Shown: one piece after another, positions 1 through 11,665 of the stretch
How positions within the stretch are numbered: the first letter of the stretch is position 1
How the letters are laid out: each line of letters opens with the position of its first letter
Source of the DNA: Biscogniauxia marginata
Taxonomy: Eukaryota > Ascomycota > Sordariomycetes > Xylariales > Xylariaceae
Reading direction: 5' to 3'
Length of the DNA stretch: 64,000 nt
Assembly (NCBI GenBank): GCA_022695795.1
Contig: MU404141.1
Span: 1 to 64,000 of the forward strand
Made by a program: the position numbers and the translations under genes
The notes under the pieces: model-generated
The model's input: only the letters and a program-made list of their open reading frames with translations
The model's database searches: none
What the model was told of the DNA's origin: nothing

Positions 1-24
1 TATTTATTTATTTATTTATTTATA
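1..24. repeat. TATT microsatellite
   Basis: Five to six perfect copies of the tetranucleotide TATT open the window, so the true repeat may extend beyond its left edge. Confidence 0.8.
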
Positions 25-365
25 AAGGACAAGAAAAGAAAAGCTAGAGTAATTCATATAATCGTATGATTACTAGCTAAATTACGGGCGTCGCGCATAG
101 GTCGACATATGGCTCGTGAATAGCTTCGCAGCCTCGCGAATTTCCCCGTGCTAAGGCAAGAACACCAAAATTTCGACGATTCCGCAGTCGTGCATTCACA
201 CGACGACGACGACGTAAAAAACTTCCAAAAAGGTAGTTAAATAAATACGATATCGTACGGGGCCGAACGGTACCGGAGCGGACAGGTCCAGGGCGATAAG
301 GCACTTAATCCTATTTTGGTTGTATATTTTATGATGATATGATGATATGATATGATTAGTGGATA

Positions 366-746
366 TTACCGGCGTAGGGGAGTCGGGCGTTTCGCCCCTG
401 AAAGTTGCGTCTGACTCGCTGGTACATATAGAAGGCTCGGCGTAACACATCCTGTGATCATAACCGACTGCACAAGTTCATTGCGGCTAGCTATTTCGGT
501 GCCATCCAATGAACGACTCAAATACACCCCGTTAGGAGATTGTTCTTGGCTCTCAACCTGATATTGAATTTGATCGCCAGACCCGTCAGCCGGTAGACCT
601 GATATTGATCTCGGATATTTAGGCCTCATTATAAATGTGGATTCTTGGGCTTCAATAATCACAACCGTAGCTTTGCCTCGTGTTGAAACGGTCCTAGAAC
701 CGGTCCGAAATGAGCTATGGAAGCTTGCATGAAAGCCCTCAGACAT
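366..746 (-). CDS. Doubtful hypothetical protein, 126 aa
   Basis: An uninterrupted minus-strand frame begins with ATG at 746-744 and ends at 366. The product is Ser/Thr/Gln-rich, with no membrane segment, signal peptide or motif I recognise. It begins immediately beside a 26-bp tandem duplication. The length is only modestly more than expected by chance in DNA of this composition and no splice partner was found. It may be a chance frame or an exon of a gene running out of the window. Confidence 0.22.
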   Translation of the reverse strand: MSEGFHASFHSSFRTGSRTVSTRGKATVVIIEAQESTFIMRPKYPRSISGLPADGSGDQIQYQVESQEQSPNGVYLSRSLDGTEIASRNELVQSVMITGCVTPSLLYVPASQTQLSGAKRPTPLRR

Positions 747-796
747 TGGATGGAGATAAGAGTATCCAGGATTGGATGGAGATAAGACTATCCAGG
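745..796. repeat. 26-bp tandem duplication
   Basis: Two adjacent 26-bp units (745-770 and 771-796) start ATTGGATGGAGATAAGA and end TATCCAGG. They differ at one base (G versus C at unit position 17). Confidence 0.85.
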
Positions 797-1625
797 GTCA
801 TCTGGATCTTGACTTTAAACTTGGGGTGCTTCACCCCAGAAGAAGATGTATAATATTCGTTCATACCATTACTTTCCTATTGACGTTACATTTGACCGAT
901 ATATTCCGCCTGGAAGCAGCCAGAGTCTAACAGAAACCTATATTGCTCTTTCCCCTCTGCTCGAAATTCTTCCGAAAGTCACTTGGGAACGGTATTACCA
1001 ACACATATCTAATTAGAATAGCCCTATAAGAAATGTACGTCGTGACTCCTAAACGGGGAATTATGATGTTAAAATCAGGCAGTGTTCCGCCTACAATCAT
1101 CGAGGTAAGTACTTATGATTAAAGAAACAAGCACTTTGTATTGCACTATCCAGACGAAATCTCTAACAACCTCACAATGGTCTCTGCCCAGTCATCATAT
1201 AATTACTGGCTCATCGAGACCCACTAGCTTCACATAGCTAATACCATCCCAACGCATCCTTATATCTACATCAGGTTCGAGCTTATGATTATACTGATAA
1301 TGCCACGTTTTGACTCTTATCTGATTCTTCAGAGTTGACTCTTGCTCGAAACAGAAGTTATCGTCTGCCCATATAGGTCCCAACATTGTCTGTTGTAAGA
1401 TTTCCTTTAATAGTTGATGTATATCCTTGCCATTCTCTTTAATGAGCCGTTACAACAATGTCCTCGCCATATAGCATTTATCCCCGGCTTGTAGTAAAGA
1501 GCTCATAAGCTGAAAATTCCTACCCGTGTGTTCCTTCTTCACGTCCCCCTCATCCTCGGAATTACGAGGCTTTGACTATGATTACACGATGTCTCTGAAG
1601 AAATTTATCGCTTGAGAGGATTTAG

Positions 1626-2092
1626 TCAGCGTGTAGGGCAATAAAGGACGTCAAAGTCATGGTCGCTACTGGCAGTATAATTGCTTGTTCCGGCAATCAT
1701 TGAAGCAATATCCACGGTACCTCTAAAGTAAGGAAGTGCTTTCTTGATGCTGAAGATCTTCTTACTTGCATCTCGGCGCTTCATGACGACATCACTGTCC
1801 ATAGCTATGTCTTTGCCTTGAGTTCCGGCGTTCAGACTGTCGCGAATAATGTCCGGATCGTGGGTATTGGCATAGCATACATATTCCTTACAGGAACCGC
1901 AGCATACGCAACAAAGAGAATAGCCAGCATGGTAAGACGGGATGACTTGGGGAGCAATGTGTCAAATAAGTAGCGTACAATGAAGCTCAGTATCATTGAG
2001 AAGCTAGACTGGAATGTGGCGTATGTAGCATACTTCCATACCCACCGTATATATGCGTCAATAATGAAGATACCGCTATAAACCCAGCTCAC
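1626..2092 (-). pseudogene. Membrane-protein-like gene remnant
   Basis: Two minus-strand reading frames overlap. The first (2092 to 1832) is hydrophobic with two or three likely transmembrane segments, for example around AYIRWVWKYAT and RLTMLAILFVAYAAVPV. The second (about 1870 down to the stop at 1626) is hydrophilic and acidic/basic, containing IIRDSLNAGTQGKDIAMDSD and KKALPYFRGTVDIAS. A 55-bp GT-AG segment between them gives the wrong phase, so the junction cannot be spliced in frame as it stands. I read this as a membrane-anchored protein gene broken by a small indel, or two exons whose true junction I missed. I do not recognise the family. Confidence 0.35.
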
Positions 2093-2961
2093 CGACGAGA
2101 ATGTTTAATCCCCCGAGGTCACGCCTGAAATTAGTGGGTGATCGGGGCATTGTGTATAAGATAACGACCCACCAGTGGCAACTCGTCTAGATTCACCTCA
2201 GTGAACATTCGTTCATATGACTACCATCGTCTTGTGTGGCAAAGCGGGCACTGATAGTGGTTCGGGGTATAAAATGCATGAATGCGGGAGATTTCTAGTC
2301 TCACGGTAGGGATCGGATTGCCACATCCGGCTTCTCCCGGTGATTCTTGACATATACAGTCTAGATTCGTATCGGTACGTGACACTGCAGAACGGCTCGT
2401 TCTTGTGATTCTACATCAACGAACCTCGGGTTTTGGACCAGGATGCAGGATCTGTGGAAGTATGGCACTTGAAATGGAGAATCTTCACCGATAATGATTA
2501 ACTATACAACTTGTTGTTGCGCTGGAGAGGGAAAGCTCCTCTCTGGGCCCACTAATCCAAGTACTATATACATTATGATGCATGAGCCACATGTCCGTGA
2601 TGTCTAGGTTGATTACACCGGTGTCCTGCTCGAGTAAAGATCGGAAGCGAAGAAGGTCGTATAAAGAAGTAAAATGAAGAATCTTATGTTAGTCATCGGA
2701 CCCACTTATGCCGTGGTGCCAAGCCGTTGCCTGCCAGGCTGTTGCCAGCATCTTCGATAGGGTTATATGGATACGTACAGCAGGGGTATCCTAGCTTATC
2801 AACCTGTAGCGTGCTAGGCAAGCTAGTGGAGGTTCGGAGTTGCCGTTGGAGCAGACGGAACAGGCCTAGCTGTTGCGGGAGCTGCATGCTACGTATAGCG
2901 GATCTATGCAGTGCAACATGATTCGTAATAGGTACCTACATAATGCTATTACCTGCAAGAC

Positions 2962-3100
2962 CTGATGTAGTGGATGAAGGAAACCAAAAGAAACGAACGT
3001 AGGTTGTAATTGTGATGGAGAGCGAATGTCAAACTAGCTACTGAAATTTTGCATTTAAACCCTGGATGCATTGACCACCCCCACAGACCCCGTACTTTCG
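2962..3100 (+). repeat. Un-mutated partner of a dispersed repeat
   Basis: About 120-140 bp here align with 45902-46024 in the same orientation. Shared islands include TGATGTAGTG at the start and TTGCATTTAAACC. Most differences are C-to-T or G-to-A in the right-hand copy, so that copy lies in RIP-affected DNA and this one does not. The repeat class is unknown. Confidence 0.6.
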
Positions 3101-3432
3101 GGCTTTTTGGCTCTTGGCGTATCCTCTTTTAGTAGCAACGTAGGGCCCACCTTTTTGTATACTGTAAGCCGCATAGACCGCATAGACCCCTTTTTCTGAG
3201 CAGGTCGACGGTGAAACGCTAATGGACATCGTCGTCTCAAATCATTGGCTATAACCTATCTCGCCTATGTGTGTATAATCTCACAGGATTGAACAGATTT
3301 GCTTAAAATGGAAATAACGTGTAGAATTTTACTTCAATCTAGATACCGAATCTGCAGCCAAGTATCGGATACTCCCGCACTTAACATTAAAGAAAATGGA
3401 CATCATTGGCCGCTTCGAAGCCAATTAGAAGT

Positions 3433-5300
3433 CTAGTATCTTGGTTTCACAAAGACTTTCCACGAGCCAGTTTCGAACTGCATGGTGATGTACTGCCTGT
3501 AGTCGATTTGCTGCTTTGGCACCTCCTCAAAGTCATAACGAGAGAACAGATTGGCTGCGACCATTCGCATTTCAGCCCAGGCAAAACTGCGGATGGGATT
3601 AGCTCCGAAAATCAAGATTAGAGGCTAGACTGACTTGATTCCAATACACGAATGCTTGCCCGCGGAGAACGGATAGTACGCCTCCATGCTACTCTTCGTG
3701 TTAGTAATAGAAGGACAACAACGAATTGTATGCCCTAGACCTACTCTGGCTCGGGCGCGGTGCCTTTGTCAGCACCGCTCAACCATCGTTCGGGCCAGAA
3801 TCTGAGAGGTTCTGGCCAGAACTCCGGGTTCCGGTGTAGATTCCTGTAGGATGCTGATACCACAGTATGTGGGGGGAGGTCGTGGCCCATGAGGGTGACC
3901 CATTCACCACTCGTTCTGCGGCCCATCTCGGAGGCAATCGGATGTAATCGTAGGTTCTCTTTGATACAAGCATTCAAATAATCGAATTTCGAGTCTGATC
4001 GAACTGTACGGCTGTGGATCACTGGATCGTCAGGCCGGAGAACCGGCAACGAGCTAAGCAACTTCTTTTTAACCTCAGGATTTCTTATAACCTCCATGAA
4101 GAGACATGCGATGGTTCCCGAGGTTGTTTCAGATCCCGCTAAGAGCACTTCTGCCATCTGATCGATTATCTCTCGAGTGTTCATTCGCACGCCATTGTCA
4201 GGTCGCTGTCCTTCATCTATGAGATGTTGTAAGAGGTCCGGGCGGTCTTGGTCCGGATTGCTCTTACGCCGGGTAACGGTATAATCAATGGCCTGACGAT
4301 GTGAGCGCCTGTGGGAGTAAGTTCTTGAAGATACAAACCTGAATCATCTCAAATGGCCAATCGAATTTGAAATCAACTCCGAGGCCTCGTAATGCTCGCT
4401 TGATATAGACTTCCTGCGAATGACAGAAATTCATCTTAGCACTTTTATGTAAGTGGGCGGGGAATAACGTACACGATATCTCCTAGTCATTCCATCGAAT
4501 ATTGCACTCGGGATCGACTTCCATATCTTTTCGTCCTCATCAATCTCAGCTGATTTGTCTGGATTAGTCTGACCGAATCCTCGGCCAAATGAGCATTCGC
4601 CCATTCTGTAATACAACCTAATATTAGTAATAGATTAATAAAGAGACGATTTAGGAATCACCGACATGTCTAGCGCTACGTTGTGCAAGTCCATCATAAG
4701 GTCAGTAGTCGGGAAGAATTTGGACTCGCGCTCGGAGTCAGCTGGGATCAGGTGATCGTATCTTGAGATCAGTTCCCGCACACAAGCAGCGAATAGGTAT
4801 TCCAGGTTATCCACATAGTTGACAGTGAAAGCCGGCAAAAGAAATTTCTTCAGTCGCTTATGCGGCTCGTGTCGACTAGATATCATTCAATTTTTGGTTC
4901 TTCTGGACAGGGGGGTGGAAGCTTACATTTCACCGAAAAGGCCTGGACTGAAACGATCCCTGGAGATCTCTGCGTACATTGCGACCTTTGGAAGATCGAC
5001 TGTCTGTAGAATCTGCTTGATTGCCTTCTTGTCCGAGATCCACACTTGGCGTGGTCCTAGACGAACAATATCACCATATTTGCGATGGCTTTCTTCAGCA
5101 GTCTTCCAGATTTTCCCCGTTGCAAAAGCGTACATCAGATGAACAGTGGTGAATGGGGCATACCAGGGCCCTGGAATTTTAGAAAGAGGGGATCTGGTCG
5201 ATTTCCAGATCTGATAGACCTGCGTCACAACGAAACCAGTGGCTAGTAATATCATGGCCAACGTAGCGGGTCGTAAGAGAGTTTCCGGGAAAATCTCCAT
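3433..5300 (-). CDS. Cytochrome P450 monooxygenase
   Basis: A heme-thiolate monooxygenase, expected at the ER membrane, that hydroxylates a small lipophilic substrate using a P450 reductase. Six introns read in the gene direction (4926-4876, 4665-4606, 4472-4414, 4338-4293, 3744-3692, 3634-3587) give 516 residues with all phases consistent. In order: hydrophobic anchor (residues about 9-30), proline-rich hinge KIPGPWYAPF, I-helix LAGSETTSG (about 315-323), ExxR in KENLRLHP (E376, R379), FWPERWL, and heme loop FSAGKHSCIG with Cys near 462. The doubtful point is the 46-bp fourth intron: without it the DNA codes well (FKNLLP) but then needs a one-base frameshift. The gene is divergent from the desaturase across 1.2 kb. 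The substrate is unknown. Confidence 0.9.
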
Positions 5301-6521
5301 GATTATGAAGAAGATAAGTTGTAAATAGAATGATTACTTGATAGTTGTATGTGCTAGGTGGGTAAGGAAACTAGCTGTTGCCTTGGACAGATATCAAGAG
5401 TCTGGCTCGCGGATGGGATTATATCGCAAGAATTGCAAGGACCAAAGCAGCTTATTTGCTATTGATGGAAAACAATAACAACCTTATTTAACCCGAACTA
5501 ATTTATAGATGATATAGGCAAGCAGATGGGAATCCCATGACCTGGCGCTTCTTGATATCCCTGCAAAGAGCCAAGAGGCGGCCGCAGCAGTGAAAGCAAT
5601 ATCTTTACTATTGTAACCGTTCTCAGCAGCCGGAACCTTCACCGGTCATAGAAGAACGGCTCTGTAACGACTTCGTGTTTTGCATGCAGACTCTTGGCCT
5701 CTTCGGCTTGTAACCGTTCTCAGCAGCTACCCGGAACCTTCACCGGTCATGGAAGAATGGCTCTGTGACGACTTCGTGTTTTGCATGCAGACTCTAGCCC
5801 TCTTCGGCTGATACGTTATTGCGTCTAGATTAATGTGCCGAGCTATAATCCACCTCTTATCCCGAGCCGGGGGATGCCATATGGATAGCGATGGCTCGCG
5901 GACGCGTAATTTCGTAGCCAGATATTACCATTCGACCCCTGAATATCTTGCATAGAACATAGCAACATGTGAGAAGGCGAACAGTCCCCTCGCCGCCATG
6001 GCTAGATCACAGTGTTAATGTGTACTGCATCTTATCCATGATAGCTAATAGGAACGCATACCGCATGATTCATTCAAGTAAACGTATTCGACGAGCTGGG
6101 AATCTACACTGTCTCAACTACTCCAATCTAGTGATGATAGGTCATTAGCTGGATGGGGAGATTATTCAAGGTTTTAGATCCTGTTTGCCTGGCCTAGATC
6201 TAGGATATGCTGGTCTGCTTGCAGTGAGGGGTGTTCTTGGCCCAAAAGGATACGCATGTCAACCCAATTCTGCTTGTGCTTTAATGGCAAGTTCCTTATG
6301 CCGGGATATGTTGTCGTCGGGATTGACAACCTCGGTCCACACCCATGACTACGCTGCCTTCTTCACAAGGGCATTAAAACCTTGACTGATGGAGGAGCTG
6401 AAGTTGATAATCTGGAGAACCGACGTGAAGTAAACTTAGATATCTAACATCTCCGTATTTCATGTCATATCTTAATAATATCATATTGTTCAACGTACCG
6501 AAACGAGAAAGATACATCGAT
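5301..6521. promoter_or_regulatory. Divergent intergenic region, P450 / desaturase
   Basis: This 1.2 kb separates the minus-strand P450 from the plus-strand desaturase and should carry both promoters. Its striking feature is the tandem duplication at 5611-5809. A short open stretch at 6185-6385 (plus) shows no recognisable protein. No TATA or CCAAT element can be assigned with confidence. Confidence 0.5.
5611..5809. repeat. About 100-bp tandem duplication in shared promoter
   Basis: Unit 1 (5611-5707, 97 bp) and unit 2 (5708-5809, 102 bp) both begin TTGTAACCGTTCTCAGCAGC and end TCTTCGGCT. They differ by a few substitutions and small insertions. Each contains TTCACCGGTCATRG, centred on the palindrome ACCGGT. 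The same 14-mer as in unit 2 (TTCACCGGTCATGG) occurs inverted near 43136, upstream of the NmrA-like gene. A regulatory role is inference. Confidence 0.85.
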
Positions 6522-7743
6522 ATGTCAGCAACCTCCCAAAACACAAGTCACTGTGATGAGGTCACCCTTATGAACCTCAAGCAGTCCATTCCCAGCTCTT
6601 GTTTCAAGTCGTCCCTTCTGAGATCTTTAAGTTACCTTGCGCGAGATCTGTTGTATGCAACAGTACTTATCACGCTTGCTCTGAATATCGAGCGCCTCCC
6701 GGATAAGAGTCTACGGCTCTTTGCGTGGCTGTTATACGGGTTCTTCCAAGGCTGCGTTTGCACTGGGCTATGGATCCTAGCGCATGAGTGCGGTCACGGG
6801 GCTTTCTCTAGATATCCTGTACTTAACGACTTCGTCGGATGGATTTTGCATTCTCTACTGCTAGTCCCTTATTTCTCTTGGAAGATCACTCACGCGCGGC
6901 ACCACCGATACACTGGCCACATGGAGAAAGACTCGGCATTCGTCCCCCAGACAGAGTCTGACTGGAAATCAAAGCAGTCAAACAGATTCTATCGGTTTCT
7001 TTCATCAACGGAAGATACTCCAATAATGAGTGTTGTGAAGCTCGTTGGACACCAACTGGTCGGATGGCAGTTATATCTTTTGTTCAATGTGACATCAGGT
7101 AAAGGGAGCAAGCCACTGAAAGGAACTATATCAGAGCGCTTTTATATTGAGAGTCATTTTGACCCCACGGGTCCCTTGTTTCTTCCATCTCAGCGGTTAT
7201 TAGTTGTTTTTTCGGATATTGGATTGATCTTGATGTTGGTGCTCCTGTACGCAGCCGCAATGAAGCTAGGAGCTATGGAAGTCTCTCTACTTTATCTTGT
7301 ACCCTACTTATGGGTACACCATTGGTTGGGTAAGTCAAGACTCTCGATATTTTGAAGGAGCTACTGTCTGAGACTTTCACACAGTTGCCATTACCTACTT
7401 ACACCATACTCACCCGGCAGTGGTTCATTATGCACAAAACAGCTGGACTTTTACGAAGGGGGCACTGAGCACCATCGATAGGGACTTCGGATTTATTGGG
7501 CGACACTTCTTTCACAACATCATCGACTATCATGTCGTTCACCATCTGTTCCCAAAAATTCCATTTTACCACGCTAGAACGGCTACGAGAGCTATTCGGC
7601 CGCTTCTTGGGGACATTTATGTGAGCCAGAAAGAAGAGTCTTTTTTCCGCTCTCTATTACATACTTTTCGAAATTGCAATTATGTTTCTGAGGGGAAGCC
7701 CGGGGAAACTATGGATCCCGGTGTGCTACGATGGGTTAAGTAG
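6522..7743 (+). CDS. Delta-12-type fatty acid desaturase (FAD2-like)
   Basis: A di-iron membrane desaturase of the microsomal oleate desaturase family, expected in the ER and acting on acyl lipids. Exons 6522-7329 and 7385-7743 are joined by a 55-bp intron (GTAAGT...CACAG) to give 388 residues. The three histidine boxes are intact: HECGH (88-92), HARHH (124-128) and HVVHH (319-323), with several hydrophobic segments between them. I chose ATG 6522 over an in-frame ATG at 6462 because the sequence resembles family N-termini from there and the context is better (G at -3 versus T). At 388 residues it is somewhat short for fungal housekeeping delta-12 enzymes, and it sits between a P450 and a nitronate monooxygenase. 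It may therefore be a pathway-specific desaturase or acetylenase, but regiochemistry cannot be read from sequence. Confidence 0.92.
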
Positions 7744-8582
7744 GTAGGCTCGCAGTTGGCGTGACGCACACACCAGGGTTTAGGGTCCTTCCATATCATC
7801 CATATGAGAGGAATCTAGTTTAGTGAAAATTGTGGAAAAGGTAAATTGCAAGCTAATAGGGGCAAAGGCTTTTCTAAGAGGGCGGTCGGATGGCATATCG
7901 GAAAACTACCTAGGTACCTAGTTATCATATTCGAAGTCTGTGGAAGAATTCTAATTTGGCTGATTCTTCCTTCATTGAGAATATAGTAACTCGAAACATA
8001 AAAGGCAGCACTACCCATATGTAGCTCTAATTAAGTAAACAACCACTGGGTATTCCGTGAAATTTTCCCTTGGGCAAAAACTTGATACGCAAATAGAACA
8101 AATCAAGTTCTACTTGACCTCTCTATGATAGCAGGCACTCGTTCACCAATTGAGTATTTCTCTAGTGGTAATTTGCATAACTGCAACACGCCTCAATCGT
8201 TACTTCTATTTGAAAAGCGCTTTGCAAACGAAGAGGTCACACATTTTCTTCAAAGCATGTGGAGAAGATGAGTAGGTACTTTCATGGGGAGAAGCGCCGC
8301 CCCGCGATGTGGTACTTCCGTTATGCATCCCTTGCGGAGAGTCCATGACTTGTGCCGAGGCAATGGAGTTATCCTTCTAAGCGAAGCGCTTGGGCAATAT
8401 TAAGATTCTTGTACATATGTCTCCCTCTTTCTCCCCTTCTTGTTCCTTCTCCAAATACACGATAAAATTCTCTCCCTTGATTCATGTACTGACCACAGCA
8501 GCTATGGATACAACACGTTGGTCACTCAATGCATCGTTACCTAACCATCAAGTTCAAGACTAATCTAAGGTAAACTTTAGGA
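7744..8582. other. Intergenic, desaturase to nitronate monooxygenase
   Basis: No gene is visible. A pyrimidine-rich run at about 8421-8451, some 130 bp before the downstream ATG, resembles the CT-rich stretches common in fungal promoters. The rest is unremarkable. Confidence 0.5.
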
Positions 8583-9761
8583 ATGATACGAACATCGGTT
8601 ACCGATCTTTTTGGCATCAAATACCCCATCCTGCTGGCTGGCATGAACGTAGCCGCGGGTCCTCAGCTCGCAGCTGCAGTCACGAATGCGGGTGGGCTTG
8701 GCATCTTGGGAGGGATGCACACGAGTGCCGTTTTGCTGAAGGAACAAATTAATGAGTTGAAATCATATCTACACGATAAGGCAGCGCCTTTCGGGGTCGA
8801 TCTGTTACTCCCCCAGGTTGGCGGTAACGCGAGAAAAACAAAGTATGTGCTACCATTTCTTTTCCCTCGCTCAAATACAAAATACAAAATTTAGCAGAGG
8901 AAATTCATTTTAACCCTCGTCTAACTGATAATCTGAAGCTACGATTACACTAAAGGTCATCTTGACGACTTAATCGACGTCATCATTGCTTCGGGCGCTC
9001 GGGTCTTCGTTTCTGCAATCGGGTTGCCTCCCAAGGAGATCATTGAGAGACTGCACAAGAATGGTATCTTGTACATGAACATGGTCGGACATCCAAAACA
9101 TGTCCAGAAGTGTCTCAATATGGGTGTTGATCTAATCTGTGCTCAAGGTGGCGAGGGTGGTGGCCACACCGGAGAAATCCCCACCACAGTCCTGACCCCA
9201 GCCTGTGTCAACATCTGCAACAACTACAAAAGCCCCCTCACTGGAAAGACTGTCCCGGTGGTTGCAGCTGGAGGCATCCATAGTGGCCGCATGCTGGCAG
9301 CCTCACTGATGATGGGCGCTCAGGCAGTATGGGTTGGAACTCGATTCGTCCTTTCGAAAGAAGCAGGAGCATCGAAAGCTCACAAAGAATCCATCAGAAC
9401 GGCAGGATTTGACGATACAGTGAGAACAACGATATACACTGGAAGACCTCTGCGCCTTCGCGTCAACAACTACATTAACACTTGGGAGACCAGAAGACGC
9501 AAGGAGGCCGAGGAGCTACTTTCACAAGGGATTGTTCCGTACGAAGCCGACTTGGAGCGGGATGTGTCGGATCTCCATCCACATAGTGGCAGTAACCAGT
9601 TAGACATCGATGAACAGCTGGAGAGCTCCACCCCATACTTAATGGGTCAATGTGCTGCTTTGATTGATGAGGAGAAGAGTGCTAAGGAAATTATTGACGA
9701 GTTCGTTGCTGATGCTATCAAAGCGATGAGTCAGGGAGTCCAGATTTTGACAAAGTTATAA
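8583..9761 (+). CDS. Nitronate monooxygenase (2-nitropropane dioxygenase family)
   Basis: An FMN-dependent TIM-barrel oxygenase. The family oxidises alkyl nitronates (for example propionate-3-nitronate) to carbonyl compounds and nitrite. Exons 8583-8842 and 8939-9761 flank a 96-bp intron (GTATGT, branch CTAAC, CTGAAG) and encode 360 residues. The N-terminus DLFGIKYPILLAGM is typical. Glycine-rich AGGLGILGG follows. The AQGGEGGGHTG motif carries the conserved His (about residue 163). PVVAAGGIHSGRMLAA with QAVWVGTRF forms the phosphate-binding end of the barrel. No signal peptide is evident. It lies 0.84 kb after the desaturase on the same strand. The role could be nitronate detoxification or a tailoring oxidation in the adjacent cluster; sequence alone does not decide. 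Confidence 0.93.
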
Positions 9762-11665
9762 ACAGCATAGTAATGTGTTGTACACTCTCAGGGACTGCAA
9801 CTTAAGTCAGTGTCCCACTACCGACCTGGCGTCTTTTATCGGTAGTAATCAAGTATATTACTTCCTAGCTGCTACCTTCTGGATAGGATAGGAAATTCAA
9901 CATATGTAAAACAACAGAACTGGGGGGAGCTCAAGCGCTCTACAAAATTGAATACAATCCCACACTATATCTTTTCCGCCCTAAAATACAACATTGATAT
10001 TTCTCTTCTGCAGCTAGATAGAGTACTGAAAGCACATTTCATGTACATCGCTCAACTTCACTGGCCTCTACGGGCAGGACACAACATAAAACCAGTCGCT
10101 GGAATGGTTTCAGAAACGCAGCTTACACTAGAACTAGATGTAAACGAAGACTTTCAACATCTCAATGTTATTAGCTGAGGTGTCCCCCAACGCAGCGCCG
10201 TAGATTCTTTAGCGTTGCCGTTTTCTTGCCGCATCTGTCAGGTTGGCCAAAGCCTGCTTACCTGAGAAAGCAGAAGGATGCATACGGGGGACGAGAAGGA
10301 GACACCGCAGCGGCTCTCCCGGAAACTTGGGGTGGCAAAAAGATTTTTTTTTTTTACTCGGAAGCCAAGCTGAAGTTGCGTGTATTGCGTGCCCCGCAAC
10401 AATGCAACGAATACCTTCCTACAGAATCACGCCCGCGCGGCAGGTTAGGTAGGAATGATTCGCGCAGGGATATGATATGATTCTAGACCTTGCATATCGG
10501 ATCGCAACCCCGTTGGTCAACGTGGAAACATGGCAATCCCGGTAAACCAATAACGCGTCTTGTCAGATGCCTAATAAGGAAATTACACCCCATTCTCGGC
10601 AGATCTACACCGAAACGCCTATTTGCACGACGCACCTAGGTAGCACCACTATATGCACGCCTTTTCACATTTACCGAGCCGTTAAGCTCATTATTTTGCG
10701 TGGGTACTTACCTAGGGATGCTTGTATGTACCGAGGTAGGTAGATGTTTTGGCACAACATTCACTAGAAGGAAGTTTTGTGCCATGAATCGCCAACTCCG
10801 AAATGCGGTTTCGAGGAGCCCAGCAATGATTTGCGCACTGCATAATGTCTAAAAGTACAATGCATGTCCCTTTAAAATGCCAAGTCGGGATGGGAGAGTC
10901 TAGCAAGGCCCGGCGAACAAAATATGCCCTCAGTGTAAGTGGCATACCCATGCAGGTTGAAAGAGGTGGTTCGCGTCATCGCCCAACGTTATAACCCGAT
11001 CTTCGCGGAGAAGAGCTGTGATAGACCACCCTTCCCTGCCCCTATTTTTAGTTAAGTCAACGTGAACCCTCTCAGTAAGCTGGCTTACAATGTTCTTACC
11101 CTGGCCGATATGACGGTATGAATGTAGTCCATACCGTCAGATATCTCCTTTCGGGAGGCTACTTCTCACTAATTAGGCCCCATCATGGGTAGAATGTGTA
11201 TACTATAAAACCCGCCTCGGTAGGAGTTGGCTGTGACTAATTACAAGTCTCATTATTTAGGTATTCATACATGGAAGTCCCCGTGGCTTCCAAACTACAA
11301 TCTTGCTCACATCCGGCCAAGCCGGAAGCCACTCGCTCCTCAATCGATACTATGTATATTAGCTCCCGTAGGGAATTGCCGCCCGTCTTTGCAGCATACA
11401 TTCAGCCCCGATTGGCCAATGCTCGTATCTCATCTCTTGGTAAACCGTAATCATCCCATTATAATCAATCACGCTATACCACCTGAACCTCAATCATTCT
11501 GTAAGCTAAGACTTGGTATTCCGAGGTCGCGAGGGGGGATTACGTATTATACAAGCAATGGAGTGAACACAGGTAGAAGACAGATTCAGACTATCCAGCT
11601 CTCCTTTCTTGTTCTTTTCCTACTCTTTGCTTACGCCAAAATAGGACCGTTGGATCTGCGCCAAA
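9762..11665. other. Long intergenic region before second P450
   Basis: No supported gene in 1.9 kb. Short frames (9948-10178, 10226-10480, 10712-10951, 11227-11718) lack family features, and the last overlaps the P450 start in another frame. There is an A/T homopolymer near 10345, a 10-bp perfect inverted repeat at 11111-11139, and a CT-rich run at about 11597-11630 just before the P450 ATG. Confidence 0.5.
11111..11139. promoter_or_regulatory. Perfect inverted repeat upstream of P450
   Basis: TGACGGTATG (11111-11120) and CATACCGTCA (11130-11139) are exact reverse complements separated by 9 bp. The flanks GATA and GATATC add partial symmetry. The site is about 530 bp before the P450 ATG. It could bind a dimeric (for example Zn2Cys6) regulator or be a chance hairpin. 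Confidence 0.45.

Larger units (their letters stand above)
1..3432. other. Gene-poor flank with remnants
   Basis: This stretch has normal base composition but no complete gene that I can support. It holds a doubtful 126-codon frame (366-746, minus), a 63-codon frame (1195-1386, minus) that resembles nothing I know, a broken membrane-protein-like gene (1626-2092, minus) and a 26-bp tandem repeat (745-796). A low-complexity GATGATAT tract lies near 330-360. Part of it (2962-3100) recurs in RIP-mutated form at 45902-46024. Confidence 0.5.

Noticed and set aside
6185..6385. Short frame upstream of the desaturase
   Set aside because: No ATG at its start and no recognisable family; possibly a relic but not supported.
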